Numbered from the stretch's first letter, positions 54,720 to 62,857 are shown. The stretch is DNA of 64,000 nucleotides from Oceanobacillus massiliensis str. N'diop (GCF_000285495.1 NZ_HE610976.1:873611-937610); one strand, 5' to 3'. Translations and numbers: made by a program. Notes: generated from the letters alone by a model not told the origin.

Positions 54720-55049
54720 CTATATTTTTTCATCTCGAAGCGTCGGACTGATACATTGGAATTGCTTCAGATCGACATTCCCGGAATCACTGACCTCCAC
54801 ACCTTCATTCTCAAGAAGCCATTTCTGCTCCATCCGGCTTTCATCATCCTTTATGGAGATCTGGCCTTTGGCGTTTATCACACGATGCCAAGGCAAATGA
54901 TATTTTTCGCTCATAGAGTGGAGAATCCTCACTACCTGCCTTGCAGCACGCGGACTTCCTGCCGCCTTGGCGATTTGTCCATATGTCATGACCTTACCTT
55001 CTGGAATTTGCTTTATGATTCCAATTATCGTTTCAGTGAATGGTTTCAT
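54720..55049 (-). CDS. Alkyltransferase-like (ATL) DNA-repair protein
   Basis: A 109-residue protein of the O6-alkylguanine-DNA alkyltransferase fold. Segments EGKVMTYGQIAKAAGSPRAA and RQVVRILHSM match the DNA-binding domain. In place of the catalytic PCHRV the sequence is LPWHRVIN, so the alkyl-accepting cysteine is replaced by tryptophan. Such ATL proteins bind O6-alkylguanine and hand it to nucleotide excision repair rather than repairing it. AACGGAG precedes the ATG. Confidence 0.93.
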   Translation of the reverse strand: MKPFTETIIGIIKQIPEGKVMTYGQIAKAAGSPRAARQVVRILHSMSEKYHLPWHRVINAKGQISIKDDESRMEQKWLLENEGVEVSDSGNVDLKQFQCISPTLRDEKI

Positions 55050-55140
55050 CTTGCATCTTTCTCCGTTTCATTATGAAATTTCGAATTATGTGCGGAAACT
55101 GTAATGGCCTGCGTTTTTTCTCCAGTCGCTTTTGAAAAAA

Positions 55141-55515
55141 GGCTGTTTTCTCAAAATTTGTTGTTTTTACTAAAATATATAAACCGCGACGTACCAGCAA
55201 CTGCCGATTTCCGCTCCGGGCAGTCGCTTTCCGCGGGCAACGCTTCAGCTTCCTCGGAAGAAACCCACTTCCTGCGGGATCTTCAGCTGTTGCTTTTCCC
55301 GCTGGAGTCGACTGCCCTACGCTCCAATCAATCTCAAAGGAATGATATTTAGAGATTTAATAGTTAAATATGGTAAGATGTTGAACCACTCCACACAACG
55401 GAGGAAATACACGGAGACTCCTGCGGGAAAAGCGAAGACGATAAGACCCCGCAGAGAGCGAACTTTGCGAGCGAGGAGGCTTAGCGCGAGCCCGCGGAAA
55501 GCCTAGTGTATTTCC
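55141..55515. repeat. Repeat locus at 55 kb: D, A, B
   Basis: Module D (55141-55195), module A (55218-55317, 100 bp, GGGCAGTCG/CGACTGCCC ends) and module B (55403-55515, 113 bp, GGAAATACAC/GTGTATTTCC ends), followed by TAATTTCTATAAATAATTGA as at 21 kb. Confidence 0.88.
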
Positions 55516-55574
55516 GGAGTGGCAGTTACCACACCATAATTTCTATAAATAATTGACAGAGTATAAAAATCTGA

Positions 55575-55594
55575 GGAAATACACGGAGACTCCT
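55575..55594 (+). repeat. Left part of an interrupted B/C repeat
   Basis: GGAAATACACGGAGACTCCT matches the first 20 bases of module B exactly, then the match stops. The continuation, CTGCGGGAAAGCGAAGACGC, is found at 57465, on the far side of the IS110 element. Confidence 0.75.
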
Positions 55595-55799
55595 TGAAAT
55601 TGCATTCGCAATTTCTGCGTGCGATGTTAAGCTGCCGTAGCCTTCCTTGTCCTCCCTCAGTTAGATTCTATTTACTTACAAATGCTCGCTTATTCGCAGG
55701 ATTTCAAACCACTTGTAAGACAATGACGGATGAATGGAATGAATTTTAATAGTTAAGGCTACATGAAGGCATGCGGGAATAGAGGAGTAATAATTAATT

Positions 55800-55985
55800 C
55801 CAATTATTCCCAAATATACTGCACGCTTTCTCCACGCCGTCCCTGGAGGCTATCCCTCCCATGTCTCAACGGGTCTAATGCCCTTTCATTCCTTCGTCAT
55901 GCCTATCCAAGGGGTGGAGGCCGGTTTTGCTGCGGGAACGGGTCAGTGCCCTTCGGGACAAGGTATCCAGTACTCCGTGCTTTCT
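55800..55985 (-). ncRNA. Candidate IS110 bridge RNA region
   Basis: A G+C-rich non-coding stretch between the transposase stop and the left edge. On the plus strand it contains two related blocks, AACGGGTCTAATGCCCTT (55868-55885) and AACGGGTCAGTGCCCTT (55937-55953), a GGAGG/CCTCC hairpin (55845-55859) and closing GCACG/CGTGC (55821-55825 and 55976-55980). Position downstream of the transposase fits the IS1111-like layout. Transcription and fold were not tested. Confidence 0.45.
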
Positions 55986-56081
55986 TTGTAATCCTACGAA
56001 TAAGCCAACATTCATTTTCTATATAATATAAATATAATTGATTCTTACTTCTTTAATACCGTGATTTGGACTACAGACAAA

Positions 56082-57356
56082 TCATGCTGCTAGTGGCGTT
56101 AATGGTTGTACCTTCTGGGAACAATACGTTTGATTATTTTTAGCTATTGCGACCAATATTCTTGCTAACTTTCCTACAAGTTTCATAATAGATTTCATTT
56201 TTTTCATCTTTTTGACTTTGACATTGTGATTATGAATCTGCTTGAAATCAGAGTTATTCCTTACAAGGCTTAATGTCGTTAAAAATAAAAAGCGTCTTAG
56301 TCGAGATCTCCCACGTTTAGAGACTTTAATTTGTCCTTTCCATTTACCTGAGCTTGCTTCTGCTAGATGTAGACCTGAATGTCGTAATAGAGAGTTACCA
56401 TGGGCGAAGCCACTTAAATCACCAGCTTCTCCTAAGATACCTGCTAATGAAATTTCACTAATTCCATCAATGGCAATCATTTTTTTAGCGAAAGTAATTT
56501 GATCAAGTACTGAAGTCACTTCTTTTTCTACTCTTTCGAGTTGGGTCTTCGCTAAATCAAATTCTTCAAGTAAATGTTCCAAGTGAAGCTTATAGGCTTC
56601 TTGAGCTTGTTTACTGCCAACAGAATTTCTTGCTAAGTCAATTAGCATTTGAGCTTTTTTAAGTCCTGCATGACGATTCATCACTGTTTTCCAACCTTTC
56701 ACTATTTCATGTGCTTTCATAGAACATAGTTCTGAAGGTGTAGGAAATAATCGAAGTGTTGCGATTGCCCCTTTTCCTTTTATATCTTTAAAAACTTCTC
56801 GAAATTCAGGAAAGACAATATCTACCCACCGATTTATTTGGTTAATAGAGCTAGTAAGACGTTTGACGATTACATCTCGGTTTGCCATAAATACTCTAAG
56901 CTTTTCAAAAGCTTCAGAAGTTGGCTGGATAAAGGAATAATACCCATTTTTGATCATATCTGCAATCACAAGGGCATCCTTTTTATCGCTTTTTGATTGG
57001 GTATTATCCCGATTCTCTTTATTTCTTTTAACATGGTGAGGATTCACAGTCACTACATCAATATGTTGGTCATATAGCCATTTAGATAGGTTCAACCAGT
57101 AATGTCCAGTAGGTTCCATGCCAACTATTTCAGTATTTAAACCTTTTGAAAGTTTTAAATGATTAATCCATTCCATTAATCTATCGAAACCCTGCTCGTT
57201 ATTTTCAAAAGTGAGCGGATCACCGATGACAATACCACGAAAATTTACAGCTCGTGCAACATGTGTATGTTGTGCAATATCCACACCAACAACAAGATGT
57301 TTATCAGAAATTCTTTCAATTAGTTGATTTTGTTTGTCTTGCATTTTAAACTTCAT
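56082..57356 (-). CDS. IS110-family transposase (DEDD recombinase)
   Basis: A 424-residue transposase. The N-terminal RuvC-like DEDD domain has VVGVDIAQHTHVARAVNF (Asp), EIVGMEPTGHYWLNLSKWL (Glu) and NTQSKSDKKDALVIADMI (Asp). The middle is a long coiled coil. The C-terminal Transposase_20 domain has MIAIDGISEISLAGILGEAG and LRHSGLHLAEASSGKWKGQI, which holds the likely catalytic serine. The protein appears intact with a GGAGGAAC ribosome site, so the element may be active. Confidence 0.95.
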   Translation of the reverse strand: MKFKMQDKQNQLIERISDKHLVVGVDIAQHTHVARAVNFRGIVIGDPLTFENNEQGFDRLMEWINHLKLSKGLNTEIVGMEPTGHYWLNLSKWLYDQHIDVVTVNPHHVKRNKENRDNTQSKSDKKDALVIADMIKNGYYSFIQPTSEAFEKLRVFMANRDVIVKRLTSSINQINRWVDIVFPEFREVFKDIKGKGAIATLRLFPTPSELCSMKAHEIVKGWKTVMNRHAGLKKAQMLIDLARNSVGSKQAQEAYKLHLEHLLEEFDLAKTQLERVEKEVTSVLDQITFAKKMIAIDGISEISLAGILGEAGDLSGFAHGNSLLRHSGLHLAEASSGKWKGQIKVSKRGRSRLRRFLFLTTLSLVRNNSDFKQIHNHNVKVKKMKKMKSIMKLVGKLARILVAIAKNNQTYCSQKVQPLTPLAA

Positions 57357-57464
57357 ATAAGAGTTCCTCCTTTAAGGTTTTGAATTTTAGAGTGATGTCT
57401 ATATTCATATCTTACTGGGGAGCTCTTTTTTTATCAAAGTCTAAATTAACGCACTACAGGAATG

Positions 57465-57690
57465 CTGCGGGAAAGCGAAGACGCTAAGACCCCACTAGAT
57501 GCACCTGCGTCTTCTAGTTACGCTTCGCAGTATGCTTCCTCGGTGCAAGGGAACAAAGAAGTAAACGCAAGTAGTACCCTGGCTTAGCGCGAGCCCGCGG
57601 AAAGCGTAGTGTATTTCCGGAGTGCGGATAAAGCACCAATGATCTAATTATGCCGCAGTTTTTATCAAATACAGCATTAGAAATATCAAC
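57465..57690. repeat. Repeat module C, copy 2, right part
   Basis: From CTGCGGGAAAGCGAAGACGC onward it follows copy 1 at 21601-21820 nearly base for base, including TTCCTCGGTGCAAGGGAACA and the tail TTTTTATCAAATACAG. Its 5' part has been cut off by the IS110 element. Confidence 0.85.
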
Positions 57691-57823
57691 AAAATTACAA
57701 AAAGCACCTAAAAAATCATCCTTTTCCCATCGGCCGCAATGAGATAAAATATGTAAATTTTGCTTCGAATAAATGCTGGCCCGCTATCAAAAAATAACGT
57801 ATAGCCATAAAAAGGAGGAAACG

Positions 57824-58015
57824 ATGGACGATCAACGTGCAATGGAAATATTGCAATCTGCCTATATGATTAATGTGAATTACCGGGGGATACCTGTCTA
57901 TATTCAATCACTCGATCAGGATAGCGGAACAGCGAACGTTTTTCCGCTTGATAATATGAATCATGAGCAATCCGTAGAATTGAGCGGCTTGGATGAAGTG
58001 AAATTAGGTAAATAG
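57824..58015 (+). CDS. sspH: Small acid-soluble spore protein H family
   Basis: A 63-residue minor spore protein of the SspH family. The sequence MDDQRAMEILQSAYMINVNY, then GIPVYIQSLDQDSGTANVF and PLDN, matches the family layout (B. subtilis SspH begins MDAQRAQQI and has PIYIQ). It is expected in the forespore under sigma-G or sigma-F. The ATG at 57824 has AAGGAGG upstream; an earlier in-frame ATG has no site. Confidence 0.9.
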   Translation: MDDQRAMEILQSAYMINVNYRGIPVYIQSLDQDSGTANVFPLDNMNHEQSVELSGLDEVKLGK

Positions 58016-58057
58016 CTGCCCAGCATTTATGCAAACATGAAGCCAGAAATTTATAGT

Positions 58058-58095
58058 TGCAGAGGCTGCTCAGGTAAAACAGGGCAGCCTCTGCA
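58058..58095. terminator. Hairpin between sspH and alr
   Basis: A perfect 12-bp stem TGCAGAGGCTGC with GCAGCCTCTGCA, 14-base loop, between convergent genes. No strong T run. Confidence 0.7.
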
Positions 58096-58107
58096 CATCT
58101 ATACAGG

Positions 58108-59241
58108 CTACGCATTCCGGATATATACCCGCGGCACCCGTTCACCAATCAAGCAGGCGGCTTCATAATGAATCGTAGCCATAAGATCTGCAACCTCTTT
58201 GAGTGAGACATAACCATTGGCTGGGTCACCGAAAAGCGTTACCACATCCGATTTGGCTACAGATTCAATGCCTGAAACATCAATCATCGACTGGTCCATG
58301 CATACTCTGCCTACAATGGGCGCTCTATTGCCTTTTACCGTTACACAGCCTTTATTTGAAAGCTGTCTGGAGAATCCGTCGGCATATCCAACCGGTATCG
58401 TTGCAATCACCGATTCTTTCTCGGGAGTGTACGTACAGCCATAGCTGATTGGTTCTCCTGCTGCAACCGTTTTGACCATGACGGGTTTTGTCTTAAAGCT
58501 CATTGCCTGCTGCAAGCGAATCTTTGATTGCAGATGATCTTCAGGGTAAAGTCCATATAGACTTACACCGACACGTACCATGTCCAGGTGCATTTCCGGA
58601 TAGGAAATGGTGGCAGCGCTGTTGCAGCAATGCTTGATTGGAATATGAATATGATGCTCTTCCAAATGATCGGTAATCGATATAAATTTCTTGAATTGAT
58701 TGTATGTATAGATTGGGTCAAGATTGTCCGAATCGGCAAAATGTGTAAAAATACCTTCCAGCAAAATGTTGGGAGAGCCCAGCAATCTGCTCATTTTCAA
58801 TGCCTCTTCTTTATTTTGGATTCCAATCCGGTTCATTCCACTATCAATCTTAAGATGGATTTTAGCCTTTTTATTCAATGCCTGTACGGCTTGATTGATC
58901 TCCTCGATAACGTCTTCAGAAAATACGGTTAACGTTATATCATTTTCTATCGCCTTCTGGACTGCACTCGGTGGTGTATAGCCTAAGATCAGAATCGGTT
59001 CAGTGATACCTGCTCCTCGGAGATGCAGAGCCTCATCCAAAAAAGCGACCGCTAAATAATCTGCTCCCGCGTCAATTGAAGTCCTTGCTGCCTGTACTGC
59101 TCCATGGCCATAGCCATCCGCTTTTACTACTGCCATTAATCTGCTGGTTTGCTGGATGTGCTCCTTGAAGGTTTTGACATTTGCCTCAATGGCATCCAGG
59201 GATACTTCCACCCACGTATCACGGTAACTTCCGTGTTTCAT
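58108..59241 (-). CDS. alr: Alanine racemase
   Basis: A 377-residue PLP enzyme that interconverts L- and D-alanine for peptidoglycan. The PLP lysine is in MAVVKADGYGHGAVQAA near residue 40, the second catalytic residue is the Tyr in EPISYGCTYTPEKE near 267, and the C-terminal domain has VGRVCMDQSMIDVSGI. Chosen start: the ATG at 59241 with GGAGG upstream; an earlier in-frame ATG gives an atypical 17-residue leader. Monocistronic here. Bacillus often has two racemases; whether this is the vegetative or the spore one cannot be said. Confidence 0.95.
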   Translation of the reverse strand: MKHGSYRDTWVEVSLDAIEANVKTFKEHIQQTSRLMAVVKADGYGHGAVQAARTSIDAGADYLAVAFLDEALHLRGAGITEPILILGYTPPSAVQKAIENDITLTVFSEDVIEEINQAVQALNKKAKIHLKIDSGMNRIGIQNKEEALKMSRLLGSPNILLEGIFTHFADSDNLDPIYTYNQFKKFISITDHLEEHHIHIPIKHCCNSAATISYPEMHLDMVRVGVSLYGLYPEDHLQSKIRLQQAMSFKTKPVMVKTVAAGEPISYGCTYTPEKESVIATIPVGYADGFSRQLSNKGCVTVKGNRAPIVGRVCMDQSMIDVSGIESVAKSDVVTLFGDPANGYVSLKEVADLMATIHYEAACLIGERVPRVYIRNA

Positions 59242-59525
59242 GAAGTTGATCCTCCTTAACGAAAATGAATTATGCTGTGACATAAGAATCATTTTACCAC
59301 GCTGAAAAAGGAAATCACAGAACGTTATGCTATAATGATACTATTTCCCTTAGGGCATAAACCCTTTATTTAGATGAATAGTTCTTTCGCTCAGCCTGTC
59401 ACAGTTTCCATCCAATGCAAAGATTACAAAACAGAAAAACTTGCTGAAAGAGCCTTCATACTATAGGGCAAATAACAATAACAACTTTAAACGCAAGTGT
59501 AGCAACAGCTTAGAAGGAGGACAAC

Positions 59526-60593
59526 ATGAAGAAGATTTTACAACTGGGCAGTGCCTTCATTGGCGTCATTGTCGGGGCTGGTTTTGCCTCTGGACAGGAG
59601 ATTCTGCAATATTTTACAAGTTTTGGATTGGCTGGAACAATGGGTGCGATTGTTTGCACGATTTTATTTGGCTATCTCGGCATGATCTTAATCCGGCTGG
59701 GAAGCAGGATGCAGACAACTTCTCATAAAGAAGTTATCTATCGAATCAGTGGACGCTATCTCGGTCTGATTATCGACTATGTTATCATCTTCACCCTATT
59801 TGGAGTCGGTGTTGTCATGATTGCAGGGGCTGGGTCAAACCTTAATCAGCAATTCGATTTCCCTTATTTTATCGGGACAAGCCTTATGTTTATCCTTGTC
59901 CTATTGACCGGTATGCTGAAGGTAGATCGGGTTGTTGCCATTGTAGGGGGCATTACCCCTTTTCTGATTCTTATTGTGGTGATTCTTTCGATTTATAGTC
60001 TTGTAACAATGGATGGCTCTTTTGCCTCCTTGGATACCATTGCAAAAGAACATCCAACATCATTGCCTAACTGGATTATCTCTGCAATCAATTATGTATC
60101 ATTCAATATTGCACTTGGTGCCTCCATGGCTCTTGTGATGGGTGGTGCTGAAGATAATGAAAAAACAGCAGCACTCGGCGGTCTTGTTGGCGGACTTGGA
60201 ATAGGAGTTCTTATTCTATTGAGCCACCTTGCCATCTTTTCAAATATTGATGCGCTGCAGGGAGAGATGCCCATGCTGCAATTAGCGAATATCGTTTCAC
60301 CTACTTTAGGATTCGTTATGTCGATTGTCCTTTTCAGCATGATCTTCAATACTGCCGTAAGTATGTTCTTTTCATTCAGTTCACGTTTTACCGAAATGGG
60401 GACACGCAAGTTCAAGCTCTTCCTCGTTATCTCATTGGTGATAGCATATGCATTAAGCTTCTTCGGGTTTACAGACCTTGTCAGCTACTTCTATCCACTA
60501 ATTGGCTATCTTGGACTGGTACTGATTATAACCTTAATTGTAGCTTCGTTCCGCATTGAGAAGGTAAAAAGGTCTACAAGCGATCAACAATAG
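59526..60593 (+). CDS. YkvI-like membrane transporter
   Basis: A 355-residue membrane protein with about ten helices of the YkvI family (APC superfamily, BenE-like fold). The N-terminus FIGVIVGAGFASGQEILQYF, the segment VSFNIALGASMALVMGGAED and the helix FSMIFNTAVSMFFSFSSRFT are characteristic. Substrate unknown. The ATG has GGAGG five bases upstream. It is convergent with a coiled-coil gene and shares a terminator with it. Confidence 0.85.
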   Translation: MKKILQLGSAFIGVIVGAGFASGQEILQYFTSFGLAGTMGAIVCTILFGYLGMILIRLGSRMQTTSHKEVIYRISGRYLGLIIDYVIIFTLFGVGVVMIAGAGSNLNQQFDFPYFIGTSLMFILVLLTGMLKVDRVVAIVGGITPFLILIVVILSIYSLVTMDGSFASLDTIAKEHPTSLPNWIISAINYVSFNIALGASMALVMGGAEDNEKTAALGGLVGGLGIGVLILLSHLAIFSNIDALQGEMPMLQLANIVSPTLGFVMSIVLFSMIFNTAVSMFFSFSSRFTEMGTRKFKLFLVISLVIAYALSFFGFTDLVSYFYPLIGYLGLVLIITLIVASFRIEKVKRSTSDQQ

Positions 60594-60595
60594 CT

Positions 60596-60619
60596 AAGGG
60601 AAGGCAGGTGCCTTCCCTT
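60596..60619. terminator. Bidirectional terminator
   Basis: AAGGGAAGGCA pairs with TGCCTTCCCTT, two-base loop. It overlaps the stop codon of the minus-strand coiled-coil gene. Confidence 0.85.
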
Positions 60620-61365
60620 TATTTCATGCTTTTCTCCTTTTCCCTCGCTTTATCCGATGTAATGAATCCCCTTTTCAGCTGACTCTCCCCGGAAATCAAG
60701 CTGAGGATATAGGATGACGTCTGTTCAATCTTTTCGGAGAGATAATTTGTACGTTCGAATAAAAGTCCCCGGAAATGATCGATCTGTCTGATGATTTTTT
60801 CCGTCAGTGCTTCCTGACTATCCAGTCGTTTGGCAATGTTTTTCTGTGTCTCGTCTTGTTCATCCACCAGCTTCGATAGTTGATTCTGTGCATCTGTCTG
60901 GGCATCTATTTTCAATACTAGTTCTTCATTGGCCTGTTTAAATTCTTCCATCAGATTGGTCATTACCTCGTGGGAAGCATGAACCTGGTTAAGCTGTCCC
61001 ATCACCTGCTGTTCTGACAGTTGGTTCTCTTCCATAAGTTTCAGAAGCTTCCCATGATTGGATTCCAATGTCTTTAGCTGATTGGTGACTTTATTTCCCA
61101 TCACTTCATGGTGGGCATCCATTTCTTCCAGCTCATTCAGTTTATTGCCTATCTTCTCCCATTGGAAATCATTCCTGCGTTCCTGTTTTTCATACATGTT
61201 TTTCATTCCTTGAAACGAACGCTGCAGCAGACTATTAATTCGCTGTTGCTCCTGAATCATTTCAGAAACATGATTTTTTATAAAAAAACCTTGATTAGGC
61301 TCCTCGATATTCTCGCTATTCTTATACATATTCTCATGGTTTGAATCATTAATATATAATCCCAT
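60619..61365 (-). CDS. Coiled-coil protein of unknown function
   Basis: A 248-residue protein almost entirely coiled coil from about residue 30 to 215 (for example LEEMDAHHEVMGNKVTNQL, LMEENQLSEQQVMGQLNQV). Two internal repeats of a pattern H(E/A)SHEVM/HHEVM suggest duplication. No signal peptide. Near the C-terminus is LSEKIEQTSSYILSLISGES. The ATG at 61365 has GGAG eight bases upstream. No family was recognised. It resembles structural or spore-surface proteins only in general character. Confidence 0.7.
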   Translation of the reverse strand: MGLYINDSNHENMYKNSENIEEPNQGFFIKNHVSEMIQEQQRINSLLQRSFQGMKNMYEKQERRNDFQWEKIGNKLNELEEMDAHHEVMGNKVTNQLKTLESNHGKLLKLMEENQLSEQQVMGQLNQVHASHEVMTNLMEEFKQANEELVLKIDAQTDAQNQLSKLVDEQDETQKNIAKRLDSQEALTEKIIRQIDHFRGLLFERTNYLSEKIEQTSSYILSLISGESQLKRGFITSDKAREKEKSMK

Positions 61366-61451
61366 CGATTGCACTCCTTATCCATTACTGTATTATTCTA
61401 TGCAATCGCTAGATGTTTGGGACTTCAGAAGTGGATTCTACTTATTAAAAC

Positions 61452-61485
61452 AAAAAACGGCTATCAATGAAAACGGCCGTTTTTT
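61452..61485. terminator. Bidirectional terminator
   Basis: AAAAAACGGC pairs with GCCGTTTTTT, 14-base loop, in the gap between the coiled-coil gene and the small gene at 61630. A and T runs on both sides. Confidence 0.8.
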
Positions 61486-61629
61486 GCGCTTGATTTGTTG
61501 AATCTTCAGATGGGAACGATCATGATAGCCTCTTAACACATCGACGTGCTGGTTAGAGCTAGCAGTCTTTCGTTGGATGGAGAGAATAGTAAGTGGTTAC
61601 ATGTGCGCTTTTTGGCCCGTTCAGTCATT

Positions 61630-61914
61630 TTACTTACCTCGAACACTTTTGTAGGCCTCGACAAACTCTGCCGGAGAGGTCTTTACGATATAAGAAAACA
61701 CGCCCTTTGTTGTATGTAAATAGAGCAGTCCTCCCTCCCCTCCAATAAAGCGATAGGAAATATCCAGCACGTCTTTCAAAGGAAACTCTCTGTGCTGTGT
61801 TACGATTTTTTGATCGTATAAGTAGAGCTTGCGCTGATGTTCAACATCTTTTTGTTCAAGACTGCTTAATTCCCTCACGATTTTTATGTACGATTGTTCC
61901 GCTATCAGATTCAT
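61630..61914 (-). CDS. Small conserved-looking protein of unknown function
   Basis: A 94-residue soluble protein with a predominantly beta C-terminal part (LLYLHTTKGVFSYIVKTSPA, then EFVEAYKSVRGK) and an N-terminal helix. It resembles small PH-like or tubby-like proteins of Bacillus, but no family was recognised. GGAGGGTCAT precedes the ATG. It is 39 bases downstream of the Spx paralogue stop and probably co-transcribed with it. Confidence 0.7.
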   Translation of the reverse strand: MNLIAEQSYIKIVRELSSLEQKDVEHQRKLYLYDQKIVTQHREFPLKDVLDISYRFIGGEGGLLYLHTTKGVFSYIVKTSPAEFVEAYKSVRGK

Positions 61915-61953
61915 ATGACCCTCCGTTTCCCTTATTTCGTTTATTTAAATCGC

Positions 61954-62364
61954 TTAACCCTCAGCCAGCTGCAAATGGTTTGTCCGCCATTGCAACCAGA
62001 GAAACTCCCTTGTCTTCCTTGGGAGGAACTGGCGGATATCATCCTCGTGATAGCCGACCTGAAGTCTCTTCTCATCAACCACAATTGGACTTCTCAGCAG
62101 GCGCGGCTGTTCCTGAATTAATTCAAGCAGCTCTTGCAGCGATAAAGACTCAATATCCAAATTCAAGTCCTTGTACACTTTGGATCTTGTAGAGATAATT
62201 TCGTCGGTACCCTCGACCGTCATTCGTAAAATCCTTTGAAGCTCATCTACAGACAACGGCTCCTTAATGACATTTCTTTCCACATACTCAATGCCTTGCC
62301 TTGTAAACCATTGCTTTGCTTTTCTTGTGGACGAACAGGCAGCCCCATAAATTGTAACTGTCAT
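61954..62364 (-). CDS. Spx paralogue with an incomplete redox switch
   Basis: A 136-residue ArsC/Spx-family protein. Very like Spx in EPLSVDELQRILRMTVEGTD, EIISTRSKVYKDLN and RSPIVVDEKRLQVGY, the region that contacts the RNA polymerase alpha-subunit C-terminal domain. In Spx the N-terminal CxxC disulphide switch reads C-T-S-C; here it is GAACSSTRKAK, so Cys10 is kept and the second cysteine is threonine. A divergence from canonical control is likely. Three palindromes cover its promoter region. It may form a two-gene unit with the small gene at 61630. Confidence 0.9.
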   Translation of the reverse strand: MTVTIYGAACSSTRKAKQWFTRQGIEYVERNVIKEPLSVDELQRILRMTVEGTDEIISTRSKVYKDLNLDIESLSLQELLELIQEQPRLLRSPIVVDEKRLQVGYHEDDIRQFLPRKTREFLWLQWRTNHLQLAEG

Positions 62365-62441
62365 TCATCATACCTCATTTCATCGTTTTTATTTGAGGAA
62401 TTCCTTGTTTTTTCTTTTTTATGCAGCGCTTTCTTCTGTAA

Positions 62442-62523
62442 GTGACACATTGTCACGATGTTTATATCTTAATGATAAGTGACACAATGTCATATGTCAA
62501 TCCTTCAAATGACAATGTGTCAC
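62442..62523 (-). promoter_or_regulatory. Three-palindrome operator in the spx-like promoter
   Basis: GTGACACATTGTCAC (62442-62456), GTGACACAATGTCAT (62479-62493) and ATGACAATGTGTCAC (62509-62523) are three copies of a TGACA-N3-TGTCA dyad. On the minus strand the promoter TTGACA (62495-62500) and TATCAT (62472-62477), 17 bp apart, has the middle dyad within the spacer. The other two lie just upstream of the minus-35 box and just after the expected start site (about 62465). A repressor is strongly implied; its identity is unknown. Confidence 0.85.
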
Positions 62524-62703
62524 TTTTTTAAAGGAATTATGTCAATTTTATGACCGAATATAGAGAAGGCCCCTACTTGCACCACCGAAATTCCACTGTT
62601 GGCCAATCGCCAAAAAAACTGATTCCTTTTTTATTCTTTTCATGTATAATTATTTCGAATCTGACAAATGAGTAACAAATATGAGATAGGGGAAAAGAGC
62701 AAC

Positions 62704-62817
62704 ATGCAGTTCATCTATTCCCTATTCCTTTACCTTTTAATCACAAACCTGCCAGCCACTGGTTCACAGGTTCTACCATACCTTCTTGTTCAAGAAAAAA
62801 TTATTCCTGTTTCCTGA
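62704..62817 (+). CDS. Possible leader peptide before potA, 37 codons
   Basis: A short hydrophobic frame (MQFIYSLFLYLLITNLPATG) with a weak ribosome site GGGGAAAAGAGCAAC, ending 40 bases before potA. It may be a chance frame. The 490-base gap around it also holds the operator at 62442 and a TATAAT box at 62645-62650 that may serve the potA operon. Confidence 0.2.
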   Translation: MQFIYSLFLYLLITNLPATGSQVLPYLLVQEKIIPVS

Positions 62818-62857
62818 ACAATTCTATTAATACTACATGCATAAAAAGGAGATTGCT

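Larger units (their letters stand above)
55593..57466 (-). mobile_element. IS110-family insertion element within a dispersed repeat
   Basis: Inferred limits come from the interrupted repeat: its left part ends in CT at 55593-55594 and its right part resumes with CT at 57465-57466, so about 1.87 kb is inserted. The element has one transposase gene, about 490 bases of non-coding DNA downstream of it and about 110 upstream, no terminal inverted repeats, and an 8-bp hairpin GAAATTGC/GCAATTTC (55596-55615) at the left edge. The true ends could lie further inside. Confidence 0.65.

Noticed and set aside
55763-56026. An 87-codon plus-strand frame beside the IS110 transposase
   Set aside because: It has no protein-like pattern and no ribosome site; the segment is better explained as structured non-coding RNA of the element.
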